A stretch of 32,010 bases of DNA from Methylovorus sp035565335 (GTDB taxonomy: Bacteria; Pseudomonadota; Gammaproteobacteria; Burkholderiales; Methylophilaceae), in NCBI GenBank assembly GCA_035565335.1, contig DATMSO010000056.1:1-32010 (forward strand), read 5' to 3'. The position numbers were made by a program, and so were the translations under genes. This document shows positions 17,301 to 24,382 of this stretch, one piece after another (positions within the stretch are counted from its first letter, which is position 1; each line of letters starts with the position of its first letter). The notes beneath the pieces were generated by a model that saw only the letters and a list, made by a program, of their open reading frames with translations, was not told where the DNA came from and ran no database searches.

Positions 17301-17760
17301 GCATTCGCATCAGGACTGGATGGAGTATCTGAGCGGGCTGGGCTTGAGCGGCCACAATATCGTGGTCGAGATTACCGAGGGTCTGCTGCTCAATGCCGAT
17401 AGCGGCATTTCGGACAAACTGCTGCATTTCCGCGATGCCGGCATGCAGGTGGCGATTGATGATTTCGGCACGGGCTATTCCTCGCTCTCTTACCTCAAGA
17501 AGTTTGACATTGATTACCTCAAGATAGACCAGTCCTTCGTGCGCAATCTCTCGGATGCAGGAGAAGATCTGGCCTTGTGCGAAGCCATCGTCACCATGGC
17601 ACACAAGCTCGATCTGCGGGTGATTGCGGAAGGTGTGGAGACTGCCGAACAGCGCGACATGCTGGCCCGTATAGGCTGCGATTATGGTCAGGGGTATCTG
17701 TTTTTCAAGCCCTTGCCAGCGGAAGAATTCATGCAGTTGCTTGAGCGCGCCAGCCCTTGA
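14368..17760 (+). CDS. Periplasmic binding domain-PAS-PAS-PAS-GGDEF-EAL membrane receptor
   Basis: This 1130-residue membrane protein looks like a transmembrane c-di-GMP receptor. After a signal segment (AILALMWLAALPAQA) comes a family-3 solute-binding domain (about residues 57-275: LRVITDDNYPPYLFRD, GEADVIDMIF). A transmembrane helix lies at about 289-311. Three PAS domains (about 325-450, 455-575, 580-695) and GGDEF (motif 781-785) follow. EAL (909-911) comes in AEALIRWQHPEHG, with EITEG, IDDFGTGYS, LKIDQSF and IAEGVE. The I-site is KETD, with Lys for the usual Arg, so product inhibition may be lost. The start is unsure: TTG at 14368 is the longest form, but a TTG at 14476 gives a tighter signal peptide; neither has a ribosome site. 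Its ligand is unknown. Confidence 0.9.
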   Translation: MRVALYIRNTRFAIGAFNRVVAASLWPYIPCVTRAHLLKVFAILALMWLAALPAQAQPQTLRVITDDNYPPYLFRDASGNLEGYQMDLWKRWERETGVKVELVATHWDHAQQALLNGEADVIDMIFRTPDRDAIYDFSQPYASLPVAIYSHVSIPGIASAHDLRGFLIGAQAGDACIERLRADSVTNFKLYPDYTSLIQGALDEQVKLFCMDEYPANYYLYKLDTQQQYRKAFQLYQGQFHYAVKKGATGTLQLIESGMARIPREDKIEMFQKWVGQSPILLPYSRYIAPGLGLLALIAAVVLLWIFLLRRSVKSKTAELASQHQRLQQIIDGTAAGTWEWDIRSGVCIVNARWAEMLGYTPEELEPCTAESCRALCHPDDLPQLMQALDAHLRGESDYFANESRRRHKNGHWVWVADRGRVTHRSPQGEALTMSGTRLEITKIKHAETALKLAVEQQKTFIQQAPICVAMFDRDMRYLACSNQWQQEFGCPNGSLLGLNHYEAHPDIPQKWRQAHQRALAGERLEQEEDLWIRADGQQLWTRWMITPWMDDHETIQGIIISSENITARKLAEEELRLAHTVFEHSSEAMLVTDANNNIITINPAFSLMTGYSLEEVVGKNPKILSSGRQGREFYQELWNTLETAGEWRGEIWNRRKSGEEYAEWLAINNIYGEDGKLFRRVALFSDITEKKRADALIWNQANYDLLTQLPNRRLFSDRLQQEIKKSQHDHSQFALLFIDLDRFKEVNDTLGHSHGDYLLIEASHRIQRHLKETDTVGRLGGDEFTVIIANLPDPSVMTLIAQRVLDALAAPYDLEGEIVYLSASIGITVFPEDATSSAELLKNADQAMYEAKKNGRNRFSFFTPMMQAMAQARMRMTRDLRNALSMHQFSVYFQPIVDLSTQRIHKAEALIRWQHPEHGFISPAEFIPLAEETGLIHEIGDWVFQQSAQLVKRCLPLTNNDFQVSVNKSPVQFHDRAHSHQDWMEYLSGLGLSGHNIVVEITEGLLLNADSGISDKLLHFRDAGMQVAIDDFGTGYSSLSYLKKFDIDYLKIDQSFVRNLSDAGEDLALCEAIVTMAHKLDLRVIAEGVETAEQRDMLARIGCDYGQGYLFFKPLPAEEFMQLLERASP

Positions 17761-17790
17761 AAATTACGAACAGGTATCGCCCCTGACGGC

Positions 17791-17802
17791 TGCAAGCTTG
17801 CA
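17791..17802. promoter_or_regulatory. Perfect 12-base palindrome upstream of small gene 17830
   Basis: TGCAAGCTTGCA is a perfect palindrome 28 bases before the small gene and 31 bases after the receptor gene stop. It is not followed by a T run, so it is not a normal terminator; an operator or short dyad is possible but could be chance. Confidence 0.25.
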
Positions 17803-17829
17803 ACACGACAAGATCAGAGGAGAAATGAC

Positions 17830-18048
17830 ATGCCCTACAAGTTTTTGATGTTTTACTTTATCTCGCTTGGCATCTGCTCGCTTTCCACCATTTATAAAAC
17901 CAGCTGCTTCAAGAATATGCTGTGCCGCCAGATACTTGGCAATATGTTCTGGAGCCTGATCCCGATTGCCAACACCTTCAAAGCAGTGTTGTGGATTTAC
18001 TCCATGATGGTCGATGCCTGGCGGCGACGCCACGGGCGGCCTTCCTGA
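17830..18048 (+). CDS. Small membrane-associated protein, unknown function
   Basis: This 72-residue protein is mostly hydrophobic and aromatic (PYKFLMFYFISLGICSLSTI, then FWSLIPIANTFKAVLWIYSM) and ends in a basic tail (DAWRRRHGRPS). It therefore looks like a two-segment inner-membrane protein with a positive cytoplasmic end. GGAG lies about nine bases before the ATG, a good ribosome site. It stands 69 bases after the large receptor gene and may be cotranscribed with it. I do not recognise a family. Confidence 0.6.
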   Translation: MPYKFLMFYFISLGICSLSTIYKTSCFKNMLCRQILGNMFWSLIPIANTFKAVLWIYSMMVDAWRRRHGRPS

Positions 18049-18083
18049 GATCGGCGGCCACCACTTGCATCCACGCTTGCGCC

Positions 18084-18986
18084 TCAGTCAGCCATGTAGG
18101 CATGCACTTTTTCTGTCAGCCAATCCATGAATGCCAATAAGCGCCGCGACAGATGGCGCCGGTGCGGATACAGCAGCGACACCGGCATGGGCTCCGGCTT
18201 GAACTCCGCCAGCACCTCCACCAACTCACCGCGCTGCAAATAAGGCCGGACAGCCACCAGCGGCACCTGGATAATACCCAGCCCCGCCAGGCAAGCCGTG
18301 CTGTAGGCGCTGGAATTATTCACTGTCACCCGGGCCGGCACCGGAAGATAGTGGCTAACACCAGCCTGCATGTATTCAAAGCCGGAAGGCCGCGCCCCCA
18401 GCACCGACACGTAATGCACCATGTAATGCTGCGCCAGCGCCTCCAGGGTAGTCGGCATGCCGTATTGGGCAATATAGGCCGGGCTAGCGCAATTCACCAT
18501 GTCCAGTGAGCCCAGGGGTCTCGCCACCAGCCCGGACTCCGTTAGCGCGCCTACCCGCACCACGCAATCAAAGCCTTCGCTGATGGGGTCCACCCGTCTG
18601 TCCGTACTGCTGAGTTCGATTTCTATGCCCGGATGGCGCTGCATGAATTCCGGTAGCTGGGGAATCACCAGAAGATGCGCCATGTTCAGGGGCATATCGA
18701 CACGCAAGCGGCCGCGCAGCATGGTTTCTGTTTGCTGAAACAGACTTTCTACTTCATCTACCTCCGCCAGCAAATCCTTGCAGCGATCATAAAAGCGCTG
18801 ACCATCCTGCGTCAGCTGCACTTTTCGCGTGGTGCGGTGCAGCAGCCGCGCGCCCAGGCGGGTTTCCAGCTGGCTGACGGCATTTGAAATACTGCCTTTA
18901 GGCAATCCCAGGCTATCGGCCGCCTGGGTAAAACTTGCCAGTTCCGCTACCCGTACAAATACCTGCATGGCATCCAGCTTGTCCAT
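18084..18986 (-). CDS. LysR-family transcriptional regulator
   Basis: This 300-residue LysR regulator begins MDKLDAMQVFVRVAELASFTQ and has the winged helix-turn-helix (ADSLGLPKGSISNAVSQLET) near residues 20-50. The LysR substrate-binding domain runs from about residue 90 to the end. The ATG at 18986 has AAGG five bases upstream and gives the usual start of this subfamily; a GTG two codons earlier is a less likely alternative. It is divergent from the SDR gene at 19112, the standard arrangement for a LysR regulator and its target, with an inverted repeat between them. The inducer is unknown. Confidence 0.93.
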   Translation of the reverse strand: MDKLDAMQVFVRVAELASFTQAADSLGLPKGSISNAVSQLETRLGARLLHRTTRKVQLTQDGQRFYDRCKDLLAEVDEVESLFQQTETMLRGRLRVDMPLNMAHLLVIPQLPEFMQRHPGIEIELSSTDRRVDPISEGFDCVVRVGALTESGLVARPLGSLDMVNCASPAYIAQYGMPTTLEALAQHYMVHYVSVLGARPSGFEYMQAGVSHYLPVPARVTVNNSSAYSTACLAGLGIIQVPLVAVRPYLQRGELVEVLAEFKPEPMPVSLLYPHRRHLSRRLLAFMDWLTEKVHAYMAD

Positions 18987-19027
18987 ACGCACCTTATTAG
19001 CATGAAATTTTGAACAGTATAACTACC

Positions 19028-19060
19028 ATTAGCCGGTTTATTCTGATTAAAACTGGCAAT
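19028..19060. promoter_or_regulatory. Inverted repeat between lysR and SDR genes, candidate LysR site
   Basis: ATTAGCCGGTTTA (19028-19040) and TAAAACTGGCAAT (19048-19060) are imperfect inverted copies separated by seven bases. On the minus strand a -10 TATACT (19016-19021) for lysR lies just beyond. Position between the two divergent genes fits a LysR-type regulatory site. Confidence 0.45.
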
Positions 19061-19111
19061 AGACTGTCTACCAGCAGTATGTATCGTCCATGACTACAAA
19101 GGAGAATGAGC

Positions 19112-19870
19112 ATGACAAACAAGATTGCGATTGTGACGGGAAGCAGCCGCGGGCTGGGTAAAAGCATGGCACTGGCGCTCGCCGCCAAGGGGCAGGATGT
19201 CATCCTGACCTACCATAGCCAGCGCAGCGAGGCGGAAGCCGTGGTGCGCAGCATTGAGGGCATGGGCAGAAAAGCCGTGGCGCTGAAACTGGATGTTGGC
19301 AACAGCGCCTCGTTTGCCGGCTTTGTGCAGGAAGTGAAACAAGTGCTGCAAAGCCACTGGCAGCGCGATCAGTTTGATTTTCTGGTCAACAATGCCGGCA
19401 TAGGTACGCATGCCCTATTTACCGAAACGACGGAAGAGGCGTTTGATACGCTGGTTAATATCCACTTCAAGGGGGTGTTTTTCCTGACGCAGAAATTGCT
19501 GCCGCTGATGGCTGACCAGGGCCGCATCATCAATATTTCCAGCGGCCTGGCCCGCTTTTCATTACCGGGTTACTCGGCCTATGCCGCCATGAAAGGCGCG
19601 GTGGAGGTGTTGACGCGCTATCTTGCCAAAGAGCTGGGGCCGCGCGGCATTACCGTGAATGTGGTGGCGCCCGGGGCAATTGAAACCGATTTTGGCGGTG
19701 GCACGGTGCGCGATAATGCCGAGGTCAATAAATTCGTTGCCAGCCAAACTGCGCTGGGCCGCGTTGGGTTGCCGGACGATATCGGCCCCATGGTGGCGTC
19801 TTTGCTGTCGGATGATAATCGCTGGGTGAATGCCCAGCGTATTGAGGTCTCAGGCGGGATGTTTGTCTAG
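19112..19870 (+). CDS. Short-chain dehydrogenase/reductase, FabG-like SDR
   Basis: This 252-residue classical SDR has TGSSRGLG near residue 8, FLVNNAG, and the catalytic Ser/Tyr/Lys in INISSGLARFSLPGYSAYAAMK, where Y-x3-K is YAAMK. The C-terminal half has VNVVAPGAIETDF and the conserved WVNAQRIEVSGG end. I chose ATG at 19112, with GGAG seven bases upstream; ATG at 19106 sits too close to that site. It is divergent from the LysR gene and probably its target. The substrate is not known, so the FabG name means family only. Confidence 0.9.
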   Translation: MTNKIAIVTGSSRGLGKSMALALAAKGQDVILTYHSQRSEAEAVVRSIEGMGRKAVALKLDVGNSASFAGFVQEVKQVLQSHWQRDQFDFLVNNAGIGTHALFTETTEEAFDTLVNIHFKGVFFLTQKLLPLMADQGRIINISSGLARFSLPGYSAYAAMKGAVEVLTRYLAKELGPRGITVNVVAPGAIETDFGGGTVRDNAEVNKFVASQTALGRVGLPDDIGPMVASLLSDDNRWVNAQRIEVSGGMFV

Positions 19871-19887
19871 CCCGCGCTGATCCCGAA

Positions 19888-20811
19888 TCAAGGCTCTATC
19901 TTGAAGCCGGCATCGACCCAGGCGTCGATGCCGCCCTTGAGCGGGCGCACTTTGTGATAGCCGCGCTTGATGAGCAGCTTGGCCATCTTGGCCGCCGTCA
20001 CATCATTCGGGCAGGAGCAGTACAGCACGATATCGGTGTCGATATCGGTATCAATGAACACACTATCAATGGTGTCTTCCGTCATGCTGAGCGCGCCAGG
20101 AATGCGGCCATCGCCCTGCAGATGTGCGGGCCGGGCGTCCACAATCACCGGGCGTGAGCCGCTTTTCAGCATGGTGTCCAACTCATCCACCGAAATACGC
20201 GCCATGCGCAGCGATTTGATAAAGCGGTGGCGCTCCCACCATTTGTTGAGCACAAATGCCAGCAGGGCCAGTCCCAGCAGCAGCGCACCCCATTTGCCCA
20301 TCTCGCTCAAGATATCCAGCAACTCATCAATGGCACTGCTGAACAGCGTGCCCAGCACAATGGCTGAGCCTGCCCAGATGGCAGCACCCAGGCTGTCAAA
20401 AATGATAAAGGTAGTGGCACGTGTACCCACGGTGCCGGCCAGAGCACTGGATACCGAAGCAAAACCGGGGATGAATTTGCAGAACAGCAGGGCAGGTGGC
20501 CCTATGCGTAAATAGACTGACTCGGTTTGCCGTACACAGGAATCCGGCGACAGAGAAATACGGCAGAGCTTGCTCATAACGCGACGGCCAAAGCGGCGAC
20601 CGGCAAAATACCAGGCCAGATCGGCCAGCAGCGAGGCGATGACCGCAGTCAGCAGCAATTGCGCCGGGCCGTATTGCCCCTGTGTAAGCATGGCACCCGT
20701 GACCAGCAGGGTGGGGTAAGCCGGGATAGGCAAGCCGATCTGCTCAAGAAATACATTGGCAAATACGATCAGCAAGCCGTATTGCTGGAGCAGATCAAGC
20801 AGGTGCTGCAT
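19888..20811 (-). CDS. DedA-family membrane protein fused to a rhodanese domain
   Basis: The 307-residue product joins an N-terminal DedA/SNARE-associated membrane domain (residues 1-200) to a C-terminal rhodanese-like domain (about 205-305). In the DedA part, LEQIGLPIPAYPTLLVTGAM, the conserved segment before WYFAGRRFGRR, and FCKFIPGFASVSSALAG are visible. The rhodanese part has PVIVDAR and the active loop YCSCPND with Cys265 and Cys267, but no Arg at the usual end of the loop. DedA proteins are linked to undecaprenyl-phosphate recycling and proton balance; the role of the fused domain is unknown. It lies three bases after the YqaE-type gene, in the same operon. Confidence 0.9.
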   Translation of the reverse strand: MQHLLDLLQQYGLLIVFANVFLEQIGLPIPAYPTLLVTGAMLTQGQYGPAQLLLTAVIASLLADLAWYFAGRRFGRRVMSKLCRISLSPDSCVRQTESVYLRIGPPALLFCKFIPGFASVSSALAGTVGTRATTFIIFDSLGAAIWAGSAIVLGTLFSSAIDELLDILSEMGKWGALLLGLALLAFVLNKWWERHRFIKSLRMARISVDELDTMLKSGSRPVIVDARPAHLQGDGRIPGALSMTEDTIDSVFIDTDIDTDIVLYCSCPNDVTAAKMAKLLIKRGYHKVRPLKGGIDAWVDAGFKIEP

Positions 20812-20814
20812 GGT

Positions 20815-21006
20815 TTATCTCGACTTCAATGCGTCAGCGATTTTCTGATCGGTCTTGTACTGGCTGAGTGCGTATACCGCCCAGATGGTAGCCGGCAGCC
20901 AGCCGATGAGCGTCACTTGCAATATCAGGCAGACGATACCTGCGACAGGACGGCCGATGGTGAAAAATGTCAGCCAGGGCAGGATAAGGGCAATCAGTAA
21001 ACGCAT
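20815..21006 (-). CDS. yqaE: YqaE/Pmp3-family small membrane protein
   Basis: This 63-residue protein has two hydrophobic helices and the family pattern ILPWLTFFTIGRPVAGIVCL, then LIGWLPATIWAVYALSQY. Such proteins (Pmp3 in yeast, YqaE in E. coli) are small proteolipids linked to membrane potential and stress. The start has GGAG seven bases upstream. The gene is first in an operon with the DedA-rhodanese gene, three bases apart. A dyad upstream (21026-21048) may regulate both. The chemical role is not known. Confidence 0.85.
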   Translation of the reverse strand: MRLLIALILPWLTFFTIGRPVAGIVCLILQVTLIGWLPATIWAVYALSQYKTDQKIADALKSR

Positions 21007-21025
21007 GGGTGTGCTCCAAGTGGAA

Positions 21026-21048
21026 TGTTAATGCCCACTATATTAACA
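21026..21048. promoter_or_regulatory. Inverted repeat upstream of the yqaE-dedA operon
   Basis: TGTTAAT (21026-21032) and ATTAACA (21042-21048) are perfect arms with nine bases between. A possible minus-strand -10 TATAGT lies between them (21037-21042), so the dyad would overlap the promoter and suits a repressor site. No known regulator was matched. Confidence 0.4.
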
Positions 21049-21237
21049 GTGTCTGCCGTATTGCGGACCGTAACCGCGGACAACCCGCACGCTAATGTCA
21101 TGCCAATCTGTCCCGGGACATCTTGTCGAATGCGGCGTCTTTACTTTTGAAGAGCTCGATCATGAATACATACCTGCCGTAAATCAGGATAATGCCAGCC
21201 ATCGCAACATCATCTTTTTGTATGAAAGGAGACCTCT

Positions 21238-21954
21238 GTGGAGGCCTGGCAAAACATCAATCTCCTCTCGCTGCTCGATACCCTGATCAGCCTCAGCACA
21301 GCGTTTGTGCTGGGCAGCCTGATCGGCTTTGAACGACAGTACCGACAGCGTACGGCGGGGCTGCGCACCAATGTGCTGGTAGCGGTGGGTGCCGCCATTT
21401 TTGTGGATATGGCGAATCGACTGACCGGCCATGAAGGCTCGGTGCATGTGGTGGCCTATGTGGTCTCGGGGATTGGTTTTCTCGGGGCGGGCGTCATCAT
21501 GCGCGAACAAGGCAATGTACGAGGCCTGAATACCGCGGCAACCTTGTGGGGCTCGGCGGCCGTGGGCGCCTGCGCTGGTGCCGACCTGCTGCTGGAGTCA
21601 CTACTGGGCGCGCTGTTTGTGCTGGCGGCCAATACCCTGTTGCGTCCGGTGGTCAACCGCATCAACCGCCAACCCATGGATACACCGGCAGTAGAGCTCA
21701 CCAATACGGTATACGTGATTGCCGCACGCACCCATCAGAAAGAAGCGATGTATCTGCTGGAACAGGCGCTGGAGCAAACCGGCTACCCGCTGCAGGCGCT
21801 GGTCATGCATGCCTTTGGCGAAAACGAGATTGAGATAGAAGCCACGCTGGCGTCCACCTCGGTGGATGGCCTGGTGCTGGATCAGCTGATAGACCAGCTG
21901 AAGCTAAGCCCGCATGTAGGCCAGGCCTTCTGGAGCCCCAGCACTACCGATTAA
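21238..21954 (+). CDS. MgtC/SapB-family inner-membrane protein
   Basis: The 238-residue protein starts at GTG with GGAG about seven bases upstream. The MgtC core is visible: VLGSLIGFERQYRQRTAGLR, then LVAVGAAIFVDMA, YVVSGIGFLGAGVIM and GNVRGLNTAATLW, with three to four more hydrophobic segments. The C-terminal 75 residues are soluble and likely an ACT-like domain. MgtC proteins help survival in low magnesium, acid or macrophage conditions; the role here is not known. About 230 bases lie between it and the divergent yqaE gene, and I saw no Mg2+ riboswitch there. Confidence 0.88.
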   Translation: MEAWQNINLLSLLDTLISLSTAFVLGSLIGFERQYRQRTAGLRTNVLVAVGAAIFVDMANRLTGHEGSVHVVAYVVSGIGFLGAGVIMREQGNVRGLNTAATLWGSAAVGACAGADLLLESLLGALFVLAANTLLRPVVNRINRQPMDTPAVELTNTVYVIAARTHQKEAMYLLEQALEQTGYPLQALVMHAFGENEIEIEATLASTSVDGLVLDQLIDQLKLSPHVGQAFWSPSTTD

Positions 21955-21996
21955 ATCAGACGGTTACATCAGAATCTGCAATTAAGCGAGCGCCTG

Positions 21997-23253
21997 CTAG
22001 CGCGAAAACCAGCGACTGGCATAGAGCGCCAGGCCGCTGGCTACGCCGCCGTGCATATTGCCGGTCACTAGCGGCATGGCGTCACCCATGACATTGCGTA
22101 TGGCCTGCTGTATCACCGGCGAAACCGCAGAGCCGCCGGTCAGATAGGTTTTATCGATGCGTACACCGGCGCCGGCGCGCGCTTCTTCAATCACCTTGCG
22201 GATTTTCTCCGTGGCCTGAGTAATGGCCTGCTGCATCTGGTCACGGTTCATGGTGAGTTGCAGCTCCGGTGCTACAAAATCTACATCAATCCCCGTATGC
22301 TCAGCATCGGTCAGCCGGATCTTGGCCTGCTCGGCACTGCGCACCAGGCTGTGGGTCAAGCGTTCGCGCCAGACCTGGTATAAGCGACGGCGGGCTTCTT
22401 CAGGCTCGCCATGTACCGGCATTTCAAAGCGGTTGTAAAACGCGTGCTGGCTGGGAATGCTGTTGACGGAAATAGCATCAAACGCCTTGTGGTGCAGCTC
22501 ACCATCCTTGCCGAAGTGCGGCATGATCTGATGCCAGCCGATGTGAATATCAAGATCGGTACCGCCAATACGCGTACCCGCATAAGACAGCAGATCCGTG
22601 CTACGGTCCGCATTGGCGCGGGCATGGGGGCCGACACGCACTACCGAACAATCCGTGGTGCCACCGCCGACATCCACCACCAGCAGGACTTCATCATTCA
22701 CCAGGCCGTTTTCATAATCCAGCGCAGCGGCCAATGGCTCATACATGAAGATTACTTCCTGCAACCCTGCGGCCTGCGCGGCTTCGCGCATAATGGTGAG
22801 TGCTTGCTCATCGCCGCGCTCCCCGTACACGCCATGGTAGCGAATAGGCCGGCCAATAACGGCCTGCTGCAAGGGCATGCCGCTCGCCGCCCTTGCCTGT
22901 TGCATCAGGCGCTCCAGCATGCGACTGATGATGACGGTAAAAAATTCCAGCTGGTCGCGGCTGAGGTCGCTTCCCAGAAATACTTTGGGCGACTTTACAT
23001 ACAGCCCATCGGTCGGGCCTTGGGTATGCGCCTGGATCGCGGCGCGGCCAAACAGCAAGTCACGCGCATCGCCCAGCTGCTGACGCAGGGTCATGCGGGC
23101 ATCGTCCTCTTCATCAAGATGATCCGGACGCTGGCGATATACCGCCGAGGGAAGATAGACACTATCGCCTTCCAGCGGCAGTAGCGTAACCACGCCATTC
23201 TGCGCCACACCCACGGAAGAGTTGGATGTTCCGTAATCGATCCCGCAATGCAT
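21997..23253 (-). CDS. yegD: YegD-like Hsp70-family actin-fold protein
   Basis: This 418-residue protein is an Hsp70-type ATPase-domain homologue without the usual substrate-binding domain, as in E. coli YegD. Key motifs are GIDYGTSNSSVGVAQ at the start (phosphate 1), VKSPKVFLGSDLS, QAVIGRPIRYHG, EPLAAALDYENG, VVDVGGGTTDCSVV (phosphate 2), and LTGGSAVSPVIQQA (adenosine). The ATG at 23253 gives MHCGIDYGTSNSS; one at 23265 and further upstream starts add residues not seen in the family. It is divergent from rdgC. The client or cellular role is unknown. Confidence 0.9.
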   Translation of the reverse strand: MHCGIDYGTSNSSVGVAQNGVVTLLPLEGDSVYLPSAVYRQRPDHLDEEDDARMTLRQQLGDARDLLFGRAAIQAHTQGPTDGLYVKSPKVFLGSDLSRDQLEFFTVIISRMLERLMQQARAASGMPLQQAVIGRPIRYHGVYGERGDEQALTIMREAAQAAGLQEVIFMYEPLAAALDYENGLVNDEVLLVVDVGGGTTDCSVVRVGPHARANADRSTDLLSYAGTRIGGTDLDIHIGWHQIMPHFGKDGELHHKAFDAISVNSIPSQHAFYNRFEMPVHGEPEEARRRLYQVWRERLTHSLVRSAEQAKIRLTDAEHTGIDVDFVAPELQLTMNRDQMQQAITQATEKIRKVIEEARAGAGVRIDKTYLTGGSAVSPVIQQAIRNVMGDAMPLVTGNMHGGVASGLALYASRWFSR

Positions 23254-23460
23254 GCGCAGCCCCATCTGACAAAAGAGCAGGATTCTACCATCTGACGCCC
23301 CGCTGGCTGGTGTTGTCGGCAGGCAAAGGCATGCGCAGGCATCATGCCATACCGCTATCCGCGCCTGCTGGCAAGCAATCAATTTTTATCCAGCATGCAC
23401 TTGCCACCCCGGTCTGGCGTCATGACTGGGGTAAAATCTTTTGTTTTTTGAGTACGCACC

Positions 23461-24378
23461 ATGTGGTTCAAAAACCTGCAGATTTATCGCATCTCCCAAT
23501 GGAACACCCCGGCCGAAGCGCTGGAAGAACAGCTGGCACGCCACGCCCTGCCGGATACCCCGACTTCTGAAATGCAACAGGCCGGCTGGGTTGCCCCCGC
23601 CGGTCCCGGTAAGCCATTTGTGCATGTGCAAGGCCAGCAAGTGCTGATCGCGCTATGCGTAGAAAAGAAAATCCTGCCTGCCAGCGTGATCAACCAATAC
23701 GCCAAGGCACGGGCGTTGGAACTGGAAGAGCAGCAAGGCTACAAACCGGGCCGCAAGCAAATGAAGGAACTGAAGGAAGCGATTGCCGATGAACTGCGTC
23801 CGCGCGCATTCTCCTTGCGCCGCACCATTCACGCCTGGCTAGATCTTGCCAATGGCTGGTTCGTAGTGGATGCCGCTAGCGCCGCCCTGGCCGACACGCT
23901 GCTGGAACAGTTGCATAAATCGGTCGATGGCTTTTCCCTGCGCCTGATCAAGACCAATCTTTCACCCACCAGCGCCATGACCGGCTGGCTGGCCGGTAGC
24001 GAAGCCCCTTATGGATTCACTGTGGACCGTGACTGCGAATTGCGTGCGCTGGGCGATGACAAAGCCACCGTGCGCTATGTGCGCCACGATCTGGAGGCCG
24101 AGGAAATCCGCAAGCATATTCAAGGCGGCAAACAGGTCACGCGCCTGGCGATGACCTGGCGTGACCGCATTGCCTTTGTCTTGAATGATGTCCTGCAGAT
24201 CAAGCGGCTGGAAGTGCTGGATGTGCTGAAAGAAGCGGCTGCCGAGGTGGCGGCAGAAGAGATGTTTGATAGCGACTTTGTCATGATGAGCGGCGAACTC
24301 AGCCAACTCTTACCCGAGCTGCTGCAAGCCCTGGGCAGTGAAGTCGACGCCACGCCCCAGACAAAAGCGGCCGCCTGA
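23461..24378 (+). CDS. rdgC: Recombination-associated protein RdgC
   Basis: RdgC is a DNA-binding ring protein that modulates RecA and is found in beta- and gamma-proteobacteria. The 305-residue length is normal. The protein begins MWFKNLQIYRISQW, has GWVAPAG, the segment EEQQGYKPGRKQMKELKEAI, and the conserved NGWFVVDAASAALADTLLE. It is divergent from yegD and its stop is four bases before the convergent transglutaminase gene. A -10-like TAAAAT (23432-23437) lies 24 bases upstream of the ATG, without a good -35. Confidence 0.95.
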   Translation: MWFKNLQIYRISQWNTPAEALEEQLARHALPDTPTSEMQQAGWVAPAGPGKPFVHVQGQQVLIALCVEKKILPASVINQYAKARALELEEQQGYKPGRKQMKELKEAIADELRPRAFSLRRTIHAWLDLANGWFVVDAASAALADTLLEQLHKSVDGFSLRLIKTNLSPTSAMTGWLAGSEAPYGFTVDRDCELRALGDDKATVRYVRHDLEAEEIRKHIQGGKQVTRLAMTWRDRIAFVLNDVLQIKRLEVLDVLKEAAAEVAAEEMFDSDFVMMSGELSQLLPELLQALGSEVDATPQTKAAA

Positions 24379-24382
24379 GCGG

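Noticed and set aside
20040..20060. Short GATATCGGT repeats inside the dedA-rhodanese gene
   Set aside because: They simply encode the DTDIDTDI run in the rhodanese domain and stay in frame; no evidence of a separate element.
21163..21183. Possible short leader peptide MNTYLP upstream of the MgtC-type gene
   Set aside because: There is no ribosome site and only one proline; there is no visible Mg2+ riboswitch or attenuator structure.
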